From Nocardia inohanensis NBRC 100128 (GTDB taxonomy: Bacteria > Actinomycetota > Actinomycetes > Mycobacteriales > Mycobacteriaceae), in assembly GCF_001612945.1 (NCBI RefSeq), contig NZ_BDBK01000019.1, positions 62,001 through 126,000 on the forward strand: DNA of 64,000 nt. The letters run 5' to 3'. The notes beneath the pieces were generated by a model. That model was not told the origin of the DNA, ran no database searches, and saw only the letters and a list, made by a program, of their open reading frames with translations. This document shows, piece after piece, positions 43,001 through 49,216 of this stretch (within the stretch, counting starts at the first letter, position 1; each line of letters starts with the position of its first letter). The position numbers were made by a program, and so were the translations under genes.

Positions 43001-44323
43001 ACCCCCGAGCCCAGCCCCGGCGCAGCTCGCCCGCACCCGGTAGACCCCGCCGTGCAGTACCCGAGAATGCGCAAGGCGGTAGCCGACATCTACACCGCCC
43101 TCCAGAACCCCGCCGAAGCCCACAACCTCCCCGCCGCCCGCGAACACTTCCGCACCCTCCTCGACGAAGCCGGCCTCCGCAACCGCGACACCGCCGACTC
43201 CGCCTGGCGCCACCTCTCCGATCACGACCCCGAACTAGCCAAATACCTCTCCGACAACCACAACCTCCTCCTCCCCCACGACCCACCCCTCACCAATTTC
43301 GCCCGCCCCACCGAAGGCGGCGTCTCCCTCCACGACCCCAACGACCCGGTAGCCGCCCTGGCCGCCAAGGTTACCCCCGACCCCCACTTCTTCGACATAG
43401 ACGGCCACCTCACCAAAGACGGCAACCTCCGCATAGGCGACCGCCTCTACACGATGGACCAACTAGCCGAGGCCCTCCCCCACCTCGGCTGGGACGGCAA
43501 AACCCCCTTCCGCCTAATAGGCTGCGACGCAGCCACTTCCGGCGCCGCCCTCCACCTAGCCCGCCTGACCGGCGCAGACGTCCTAGCCGGCACCGACCTC
43601 GTCTGGACCGACCCCCAAGGCCGCGTCTACACCAGCAGCGCCGAACCCGGCCCCAACGGCACCCTCCGCCCCCGCATCCCACCCAACGGCACCTGGGAAA
43701 TCTGCCGCCCCGACGGCACCAAGTTCCGAGTCACCGAAGACGGCTTCGCCCCCGGGACTCCGGAAAAGGACAGAAACGGTCTGCACCCTGACGCCGCGTG
43801 GGATCGATCAGGCGATCATGAACACGCGAAGCCGAATGAGGAAGAAGTCCAAGAAGTATCCGGGTCGTCATCACCTGCAAAACCGGAGGTGGTTCGGCAA
43901 TTACTCGACGATGCACAGGCCCTCCATGACACAGTCAGCGCTCCGAAATATGGAGACAGTCCAGTCGGCGCCAAAATAGCGGATCAGGGAACGACTGTAG
44001 CTACAGGACTTTTCGATGACCAGAAAGTCTATTCAGTAAACAACAACAAGACAACCAGAGCGATGCGAAAACTGGCCGAGGAACTCGGATATGAGCGGAT
44101 CTTCGGTATGGAGCATATTGATCCTGGAATTCGGACCGATGCCGAACAGATTATATTCAATGCCGTAGACGATGGAACCCTCCCACAAAAGGGTGTGGTC
44201 GCATCTTCACGCCCAGCATGCGGTCCGGAACGTCAGAACTGCGCTGGGCGCGCCGACGAGTATCCAGACGTTTCCCTCTGGGAGCGAAAACGCACTCTCC
44301 CCTGGGAACGCGATGATGGGTAG
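40004..44323 (+). CDS. Large polymorphic toxin: WXG-like head, ADP-ribosyltransferase, caspase-like and deaminase-like domains
   Basis: 1439-aa protein. Residues about 1-160 are a WXG100/CpnT-like secretion head (LQWPEGNEDEMWGLADDWKKAA), followed by hydrophobic Gly/Ala-rich segments to about 300 and a disordered Pro/Ala/Gly-rich linker. Residues about 680-835 look like an ADP-ribosyltransferase: Arg745, the STS of GFVSTSKD near 774, and E-x-E at 809-811. A second linker leads to residues about 1085-1230, with FDIDGH (His1135) and RLIGCDA (Cys1174) as in clan CD proteases. The tip (about 1255-1439) looks like a nucleic-acid deaminase: DAE 1379-1381 and Cys1406/Cys1413. GTG at 40004 is the assumed start. 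GC falls sharply from about 43760. Confidence 0.75.
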   Translation: MIWRPPAADSLGWLIGLQWPEGNEDEMWGLADDWKKAAAQLKSIKGDVDGAISAVRQAYPQGGGGEEMIKQLESLKKGDNGGDGSLDSLVKWFGEIAGLAENTGTEFEYTKLMFHATLLIMAVDMAIAAASLVGAPAAEAAVIAVNRVTVRQIMKKLLARLAGQGVKFSEIISAQTALKALRMAGISAVLGAGLGAAPDAIIQTWQHKQGRRQDINWEQTRTMAWAGAAGGLAAAGIGGAMRWRIGTPATRGGRVLAAGGIMLGAGAGAAGAGLLTSGLLSGHWEFDPRMITAGMFGGAAPGMVRAVRPPKTSTPKTNVAKLGDGTGALSRGGSGGAQPHSQGPGSHAGGSTGAGERSPWTPASNDGAQNLHGRAGTPESSGIGDGGASGGHSTQPAGSHTAGDAVGGATSAQLAAQASIPHASPEVAPSAQGGAQPVVAAPAAHAAPITHAGDAGAPQGGQSANPAHGQPANPAHNQPANPAPTAGDSRTPVEQRPATTARPDPTGNTPPAESNRAGAATNRDAAAAAPAHGKTTGTEAPRTTGRTDIAPGERATVPAEHPDGRRASEPVQPEGSRPRNENPRTAEELARTSETEAPARARPEESRPAAEQNPQKSHPDEGSPRRTPEETSGPEKSFTRPHDSDQAPHSPARENGAHEQPLARGEHPHSSEPELTPAEQAAKDACDALPQIEREAINDYAGPAYNEINRHLRYGEPLETVSPATIEHIRSGLEKLPNHVGPVKRSIMLSPEQMEKFWQNNRPDTGVEDPGFVSTSKDKFKWNPTVKLTILSETGKDISFLRPPGKRGEAEVLIPDGRQFRVKSRDMDADGVMHVVWEEIPEAQRAHPDDVGPAAAPHDRTPDQPFPHELVKDDSVPFSLEGFGAREEPAVPARPHDVNPSAGLPDPVTGKPRANLAPEQAPTRPHTPEPAPARPEGREPAAVRPHNAEPTPVRTEPNSPKTHEEVAPTRPHNEEPATKPSGHSPADTSPNSPAREPNTTPEPSPGAARPHPVDPAVQYPRMRKAVADIYTALQNPAEAHNLPAAREHFRTLLDEAGLRNRDTADSAWRHLSDHDPELAKYLSDNHNLLLPHDPPLTNFARPTEGGVSLHDPNDPVAALAAKVTPDPHFFDIDGHLTKDGNLRIGDRLYTMDQLAEALPHLGWDGKTPFRLIGCDAATSGAALHLARLTGADVLAGTDLVWTDPQGRVYTSSAEPGPNGTLRPRIPPNGTWEICRPDGTKFRVTEDGFAPGTPEKDRNGLHPDAAWDRSGDHEHAKPNEEEVQEVSGSSSPAKPEVVRQLLDDAQALHDTVSAPKYGDSPVGAKIADQGTTVATGLFDDQKVYSVNNNKTTRAMRKLAEELGYERIFGMEHIDPGIRTDAEQIIFNAVDDGTLPQKGVVASSRPACGPERQNCAGRADEYPDVSLWERKRTLPWERDDG

Positions 44324-44392
44324 CCCAACCGAACCCAATCACGCCCGTTATGAAACAATCTGGCAGCAGCCTAGAACGGAAGGCAAGGACCG

Positions 44393-44896
44393 ATGACCCT
44401 GTGGGATGTTGACGTTGCAGTATTCGAGGACGCACTCCTCGAATGTCCCGCTGCCGCCCTCCAGACACTGGGAATCAGGGTAATCGAGGGGACATCGCGC
44501 ATCTTCGCCGTACCCTTGGAAGAACTCTTCGATGATTCCACCTCCATGCTGATTCATTCTTCGATAGATGAATTCAACTCCTTCTCCGAACCGTCGAACG
44601 AGGCAATCGAGAGATGGGCGCCAATATTTGAAAGCATAGAGAACTGGCAAGATAGTAAATCTCCGTTCACCGCCGCTTCTTTCACCGAGGCCATCGCTCA
44701 ATATGCACATTTCCTCTTTGACAGAGAAGATCGCGATGCACTCATCGAATCTCTTTCCTTCTGCTACGAGTCAATACTTTCGTTCGCGCGTCTAGGCCGA
44801 ACTGTCACTTTGGATATGGAACGAGGAAATCCATATTGCCGTGGCGCGATACAGCTACAGAAAGATCTGATCGCAGAAATAGTCGGCATTTCTTGA
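44393..44896 (+). CDS. Probable cognate immunity protein of the toxin tip
   Basis: 167-aa acidic soluble protein of unrecognised family, 69 bp after the toxin gene on the same strand. AAGGCAAGGACC before the ATG gives a plausible ribosome-binding site. Its low GC content (near 50% by eye) matches the tip-coding end of the toxin gene and differs from the 65-70% around, so tip and this gene were probably acquired together. Size, acidity and position are typical of toxin immunity genes; no motif confirms it. Confidence 0.6.
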   Translation: MTLWDVDVAVFEDALLECPAAALQTLGIRVIEGTSRIFAVPLEELFDDSTSMLIHSSIDEFNSFSEPSNEAIERWAPIFESIENWQDSKSPFTAASFTEAIAQYAHFLFDREDRDALIESLSFCYESILSFARLGRTVTLDMERGNPYCRGAIQLQKDLIAEIVGIS

Positions 44897-44907
44897 CATC
44901 CCGATTT

Positions 44908-45018
44908 ATGGCCGGAGCAGAGGCCATCCAAACGGTTCCTATCCTGCGCGTTGCCGAGGCCGACGAGTGCGTCCGGATCTGGACAGCGGCTGTAGCCACC
45001 GTCGACCGCAGCCGGTGA
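44908..45018 (+). pseudogene. N-terminal fragment, possibly of a GNAT acetyltransferase
   Basis: 36-codon frame. PILRVAEADECVRIWTAAVATVD resembles the first helix of GNAT acetyltransferases (RxAxxAD..xxIW), but could also come from a VOC protein. No acetyl-CoA site follows, and the stop comes early. Probably a remnant in a gene-turnover region. Confidence 0.4.
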
Positions 45019-45051
45019 GCATGCCGGTTGCGAATCCGACAGAATGCAAGG

Positions 45052-45312
45052 ATGAGCAACTCTGAGCAGACGCCCGCTGGCTGGGACCCGGACGTGTTCG
45101 CCCGGATTCGAGCCGAGTCCAAGGCCGAGCGCGGGGCAATGTCATCTGAGGAGCGCGAACGACACGACAATCTGACACGGGACAGCGCACAAAGTGCCGA
45201 CAAAGCGAACGATCCATCGGACTCCCCTCACGAGCGGATCGGGGACGTCCCAGGCTTCGATGACGACCTCAATCCCTTTCCACTCACCAGGAAACCGGGC
45301 GGGGAAAAATAG
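45052..45312 (+). CDS. Small hydrophilic protein of unknown function
   Basis: 86-aa protein without cysteine or hydrophobic segment; charged and probably unstructured (PDVFARIRAESKAERGAMSSEERERHDN). ATG at 45052 has AAGG a few bases upstream. It precedes the SUFU-family gene by 62 bp on the same strand. It may be a leftover of a toxin C-terminus or an independent small gene; there is no way to tell from sequence. Confidence 0.45.
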   Translation: MSNSEQTPAGWDPDVFARIRAESKAERGAMSSEERERHDNLTRDSAQSADKANDPSDSPHERIGDVPGFDDDLNPFPLTRKPGGEK

Positions 45313-45374
45313 CCGCTCGGCATGTCCCTCTCCGTCGGCGACCCGGTGAAAAAACAACAAGGAGTGCCGCTGCT

Positions 45375-45938
45375 GTGGCGAGTGAGACGAACTTCGCTGG
45401 ACTTCTTGAGCATCTGGAGCAGCGCCTAGGGCCTGTTCAGGGTGTGGAATCCGCACAGTCGGATCGGGGAAATCGCGGATACGACCTGACCTTCTACGAG
45501 GTGGAGGAGCCGCGAGTCAGCACCGTGGTGACCAATGGGGTGCGGTTTCAGCGGGTTTCGGCGGTACGGCCACAGGAGCTCGTGTGCTCGCTTCGGCCCG
45601 AGCAGCGGGATATCGCGCACTATCTGGTCGATTCGATGGCGTCGATGATCATCCAGGAGGAACGTGGGATGGTTTACGGCGACATCTTCAGGAACAGTCG
45701 GCCGCTGGTCGAGGGCACCGAGATCGTGGGTCTGATCGGCTGGACCAGTCCGCTGTTCGGCGCGGACTTCGATGTCTTCTCGAACGCGGAAGCCGCCACA
45801 CTACAGATCGTCTCACTGGTTCCGGTCACCGGTTATGAGATCGATTTCGTTCGAGATGAGGGCCCGGACATGCTTTTCGAGGTGTTCCACCTCAATCGCA
45901 CGAACATCCTTGATATTCATCGAGAATCTGCCGTGTAG
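45375..45938 (+). CDS. Suppressor-of-fused (SUFU) family immunity-type protein
   Basis: 187-aa protein recognised as SUFU-like from VRFQRVSAVRPQELVCSLRPEQRDIAHYLVDSMASMI and the PLFGADFDVFSNAEAATLQIVSLVPVTGYEIDFVRDEGPDMLF tail. In bacteria this fold acts mostly as immunity protein against contact-dependent or secreted toxins. GTG at 45375 has AAGGAG about 9 bases before it. No matching toxin is beside it, so it is an orphan immunity gene, or else it protects against the ART domain of the large toxin. Confidence 0.75.
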   Translation: MASETNFAGLLEHLEQRLGPVQGVESAQSDRGNRGYDLTFYEVEEPRVSTVVTNGVRFQRVSAVRPQELVCSLRPEQRDIAHYLVDSMASMIIQEERGMVYGDIFRNSRPLVEGTEIVGLIGWTSPLFGADFDVFSNAEAATLQIVSLVPVTGYEIDFVRDEGPDMLFEVFHLNRTNILDIHRESAV

Positions 45939-45943
45939 CGCAG

Positions 45944-46378
45944 CTACCTTGCCGCCGCCAACTGGGCGCAGAGTGCTACGAGGTCGGATGCGGGGATTCG
46001 GGGAGCGCCCAGGAAATCGGCGTTGTGCCATGGGATATCTCGGGTGGCGCCGGACGGTCGAGTGAAGATGTGCTGGTGGAGATGGACTCCCGCTGCGCTC
46101 ATGCCCGCGACGAAAGTGAAGACGTGGGCGGGTTCGAGGACTCGGCGTAAGGCGGTGATCGACGAACGGACAGCGTGGGCGAATGCGATCGTCTCGGCGT
46201 CGTCGAGCAGGTCGAGGGTTGCCACGTGGCGGCGTGGCTCGACGAACAGGTAACCCGGCCGCGCCCAGTCGCCCTGGGCGGGCCGGTGGGTGATCATCAC
46301 CAGGTCGTCGGCGTGGACCACCGGGCTCACCAGTGGTCCGGTGCCTTGGTGTTTGTCGCAGATCATGCACCCCCGCAT
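45944..46378 (-). CDS. HIT-family nucleotide hydrolase
   Basis: 144-aa histidine-triad protein with the catalytic motif HLHQHIF near residue 105. The Cys pair at CMICDKH near the N-terminus is typical of HIT proteins that bind zinc. Such enzymes hydrolyse nucleotide phosphoramidates or dinucleotides. ATG at 46378 is preferred, although an upstream ATG at 46414 is in frame. Confidence 0.8.
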   Translation of the reverse strand: MRGCMICDKHQGTGPLVSPVVHADDLVMITHRPAQGDWARPGYLFVEPRRHVATLDLLDDAETIAFAHAVRSSITALRRVLEPAHVFTFVAGMSAAGVHLHQHIFTRPSGATRDIPWHNADFLGAPRIPASDLVALCAQLAAAR

Positions 46379-46449
46379 GGCGGCGACATTACATTTACCC
46401 GGGCAGTGAGTCACCCACGCGTCTAATCGATCTGTTCGGCGGGTGAGGG

Positions 46450-46848
46450 TTACGCGGCGTCGAGGGCCTCGATGATCTTGCGCGCCATGGCGGATACCGC
46501 GGGCTGGGTCTGGCCGGCGGTGGCGGCTTCGACGGCGACCAGGATGGTGCCGCGGAAGTTATCGGCCTCGCCGGGGAACTGGGCGTCGAGCAGGCGCATG
46601 GCCGCGGTCAGGGTGGGGAGCACATGGTCGGCGAGTTCGGCGGGGGTCTTGCCCGGCAGATGGATGTCGCGGGACTTCGCCGCCAGGACGTGGCCGACCG
46701 CGCCGGTGGCGGAGGTCAGGGCGATGGTGGCGCGGCTGTTGCCCTTGTGCGGTGCACCGGCGGCGGCCAGGAGCGAGATCGCGCCGTAGGCGGCGGTGCG
46801 GACGACGCTCTTGTCTTCGGCGGTGAGAGTGATAGTGGTGACTGACAT
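46450..46848 (-). CDS. Helical protein of unknown function
   Basis: 132-aa Ala-rich, probably all-helical protein (SVVRTAAYGAISLLAAAG, TPAELADHVLPTLTAAMRLLD). No signal peptide or catalytic motif. ATG at 46848 follows GGGAGCACC. I do not recognise the family. It lies 45 bp before the NmrA-like gene's stop on the same strand and may be cotranscribed with it. Confidence 0.55.
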   Translation of the reverse strand: MSVTTITLTAEDKSVVRTAAYGAISLLAAAGAPHKGNSRATIALTSATGAVGHVLAAKSRDIHLPGKTPAELADHVLPTLTAAMRLLDAQFPGEADNFRGTILVAVEAATAGQTQPAVSAMARKIIEALDAA

Positions 46849-46893
46849 TTCGGGTGCTCCCTTCGAGCCTGCCGTACTGACACGGTGGTCGGA

Positions 46894-47742
46894 TCAGGAG
46901 AAGGCCGCGTGATGTGCTTGGCACCAGTGTTCGAAGGTGCGTGGGGTGCGGCCGAGCAGGTGGGTGACGGTGTCGGTGCGGAAGCCGGTGGTGTCGGCCC
47001 GCATGAGGGTGAACCATTCGAGGATGGCGGCGGCTAGGGCGGGTGGGGCGCCGTTGGGGTAGCGGGAGCGCAGGGCCGCTTCGGAGGTGGTAGCGGTGCG
47101 GATCGGGATTTCTCGGCCGAGGACGCGGGCCAGGATCGCCACTTGTTCTGCGACGGTCAGGGTTTCGGTGCCGGTGAGGTTGTATTCCTGGTCTTCGTGG
47201 CCGGGTTCGGTGAGGGTTCGGGCGGCGACTGCGGCGATGTCGGCGGGGTCGATGGGGGCGTAGCGGCCGGGGCCGGTCGGATCATCCACGGGGCGGCCGG
47301 TCCGGATGGCCGGTGCCCATTCCAGGGCGTTGCTCATGTAGCCGCCGGGGCGCAGGATCGTGGCGGGGATTCCGCTGGTGCGCACCAGTTCTTCGCGATG
47401 GTGGTGCCAGTCGCCCATGGCGGGGCGGGGATTCATGGCTGCGTGGTAGGACGAGAGTTGCACGATTCGCTTCACTCCGGCCTCGCGTGCGGCGGCTACG
47501 GCGTGCCGGGCGTGGTCGAGTCCGACGCCTGGTACCAGGAGGAACAGGCACTCGATGCCGTCGAAAGCTGCTGTCAGCGTGGATGGTTCGTTCAGGTCGC
47601 CCACAGCTACCTGCGCTGTGCCGTTCAGGTGGGCAACCTTCTCCGGATCCCTTACCAGCACCCGGAATTCGGCTCCGGTCGCGGCGAGGGCCGGCACCAG
47701 CTCCCGCCCGATATTTCCAGTAGCACCGGTGAGCAGTATCAT
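46894..47742 (-). CDS. NmrA-type NAD(P)-binding protein
   Basis: Rossmann-fold protein of 282 aa. ILLTGATGNIGRELVPALAATGAEFRVLVRDPEK is the NAD(P)-binding start; QLSSYHA and ILRPGGYMSNAL follow, as in atypical SDR/NmrA redox sensors or quinone reductases. ATG at 47742. It is divergent from a marR gene, and the 83-bp gap holds a perfect inverted repeat, so MarR probably represses it. Its ligand or substrate is unknown. Confidence 0.8.
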   Translation of the reverse strand: MILLTGATGNIGRELVPALAATGAEFRVLVRDPEKVAHLNGTAQVAVGDLNEPSTLTAAFDGIECLFLLVPGVGLDHARHAVAAAREAGVKRIVQLSSYHAAMNPRPAMGDWHHHREELVRTSGIPATILRPGGYMSNALEWAPAIRTGRPVDDPTGPGRYAPIDPADIAAVAARTLTEPGHEDQEYNLTGTETLTVAEQVAILARVLGREIPIRTATTSEAALRSRYPNGAPPALAAAILEWFTLMRADTTGFRTDTVTHLLGRTPRTFEHWCQAHHAAFS

Positions 47743-47751
47743 CAGATCTCC

Positions 47752-47794
47752 GATCGTTAGCCGTCTATCGAAAAACACTAGACGGCTAACGATC
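47752..47794. promoter_or_regulatory. Perfect 16-bp inverted repeat, probable MarR operator
   Basis: GATCGTTAGCCGTCTA at 47752-47767 is exactly repeated in inverse at 47779-47794 with an 11-bp spacer. It lies between the starts of the NmrA-like and marR genes, 10 and 32 bp away. Each arm is long enough to be a full MarR site or half of one. Confidence 0.75.
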
Positions 47795-47825
47795 TACCGG
47801 CAATACCCGAATCACAGGAGGTTTC

Positions 47826-48281
47826 GTGTCGGAGTTCCTCGACCTGTTCGGCCGGACGTCGAAAGCCGTGCGGGCGCTGGCCGATCGGGATATGCGGCGG
47901 CATGGGTTGCATCTCGGGCAGAACCTGGTGCTGGCGGCGCTCTGGGAACGGGATGGGCGCACGCCCGGCGAGCTGGCCAACGCTTTGAACGTCACGACTC
48001 CCACGGTCGTCAAGATGGCAACCCGCATGGCCGCGTCCGGGCTGCTCGAACGCCGCCGCGATGATCGCGACAACCGCTTGGTCCGGCTCTGGCTCACCGA
48101 TCACGGCCGGGAGCTCCGGGACCCGGTCGAGCAGGACCGGAACAGCCTGGCCGACAACGTCACCGCCACCCTCACCGACACCGAACGCCGCCACCTGATG
48201 GCAGCCTTGGCCAAGGTCAACCAAGCCGCCCTCGACCTACTCGGCGAGCCGCTCGATCCGTCGGATTCCGTGCCGGACTGA
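47826..48281 (+). CDS. MarR-family transcriptional regulator
   Basis: 151-aa winged-helix repressor. LAALWERDGRTPGELANALNVTTPTVVKMATRMAASGLLERRRDDRDNRLVRLWLTDHG spans the recognition helix and the wing DDRDNR. GTG at 47826 has AGGAGG upstream. It probably binds the inverted repeat upstream and controls itself and the divergent NmrA-like gene, perhaps in response to a phenolic or oxidising compound. Confidence 0.85.
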   Translation: MSEFLDLFGRTSKAVRALADRDMRRHGLHLGQNLVLAALWERDGRTPGELANALNVTTPTVVKMATRMAASGLLERRRDDRDNRLVRLWLTDHGRELRDPVEQDRNSLADNVTATLTDTERRHLMAALAKVNQAALDLLGEPLDPSDSVPD

Positions 48282-48304
48282 GCATCTCGGCCAGAATGGA
48301 TCGC

Positions 48305-48907
48305 ATGTACGTCCCGGACGACGAGCGCTGGAACCACAACATCCACTACCACGACCTCCTGGCGGACGCGCTGCCTCCGGGTGGGACGGTCCTCGACATT
48401 GGCTGCGGCGAAGGGATGCTGGCGCGCCGGCTACATGCCGAAGGCCATCGGGTGACCGGGATCGACCTGGACGAGCACGGGATAGAACTGGCGCGCGAAC
48501 AATCGCCGGACGACGAAATCACCTATCTCCGAGGCGATTTCCTCACCTACCCCTTCGAGACCGAGTCCTTCGACGGAATCGTCTCGGTCGCAACGCTCCA
48601 TCACCTGGACGCTACGGCCGCTCTCTCCCGGATCCGTGAACTCCTGCGCCCCGGCGGCACGGTCGCGATCATCGGCATGGCCCGCGCCGACCTACCCCGC
48701 GACCTCCCGATCGAAGCCGCGACCCTCGTCGTCAGCACTTGGCACCGCGTCCTGCGCACCCAGTGGGCGCACCCTTCCCCCGTCGCCTGGCCGCCTCCCG
48801 AAACCTATTCGGGAATGCGGACTCTTGCCGAGGAACTCCTCCCCGGGGTGCAGTTCCGCCGCCGCCTCCTGTGGCGTTACTCCCTGATCTGGACCAAGCC
48901 GAGCTAA
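48305..48907 (+). CDS. Class I SAM-dependent methyltransferase
   Basis: 200-aa methyltransferase. TVLDIGCGEGMLARRLHAEGHRVTGIDLD is motif I and the acidic end of strand two; GIVSVATLHHLDA and LRPGGTVAIIGMA are motifs II and III. Substrate unknown. ATG at 48305 has no strong ribosome-binding site; ATG 48296 is in frame. It starts 23 bp after the marR stop and may be cotranscribed. Confidence 0.75.
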   Translation: MYVPDDERWNHNIHYHDLLADALPPGGTVLDIGCGEGMLARRLHAEGHRVTGIDLDEHGIELAREQSPDDEITYLRGDFLTYPFETESFDGIVSVATLHHLDATAALSRIRELLRPGGTVAIIGMARADLPRDLPIEAATLVVSTWHRVLRTQWAHPSPVAWPPPETYSGMRTLAEELLPGVQFRRRLLWRYSLIWTKPS

Positions 48908-48915
48908 GAATCCAG

Positions 48916-49158
48916 ATGGCCACAGTTGATGAGGTGATGGACCTGGCTGAGACATGGACCGTGGCCGACGAACCTGTCGATCCGGCCGCGGCACATACGG
49001 TAGCGGTGGCGCGGCACTTGGACTGGCCGATTGTCACCACGGACCGTGCCCGCTGGGCCGAGGTTGAGCGCGCATGGCCGTTTCGCCTGCATATCGTCGA
49101 ATTCACCGAAAGCGGTTGGCCTTCCGGCCAGACCAACACCCCGCAGGGCAGTGCATGA
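48916..49158 (+). pseudogene. C-terminal fragment of a PIN-domain protein
   Basis: 80-residue frame starting at ATG 48916. PVDPAAAHTVAVARHLDWPIVTTDRARWAEVERAWPFRLHIVEF has the last acidic motif of PIN/VapC RNases (TTDRxRW), but the first catalytic Asp and N-terminal half are missing. No antitoxin is beside it. Likely a decayed toxin-antitoxin gene. Confidence 0.55.
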
Positions 49159-49162
49159 AACG

Positions 49163-49200
49163 GGGAAGGCCCCGAGTCGAATTCGACTCGGGGCCTTCCC
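49163..49200. terminator. 38-bp perfect palindrome, bidirectional terminator
   Basis: GGGAAGGCCCCGAGTCGAA at 49163-49181 is followed directly by its exact complement to 49200, with T residues after it on the plus strand. qcrB ends 16 bp to the right on the other strand, and the PIN fragment ends just left. Confidence 0.85.
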
Positions 49201-49216
49201 TTTACCAAGAACCAGC

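Noticed and set aside
44393..44896. Known immunity family (SUKH or SUFU) for the gene after the toxin
   Set aside because: I could not see the typical motifs of either family; only place, size and low GC support the immunity role.
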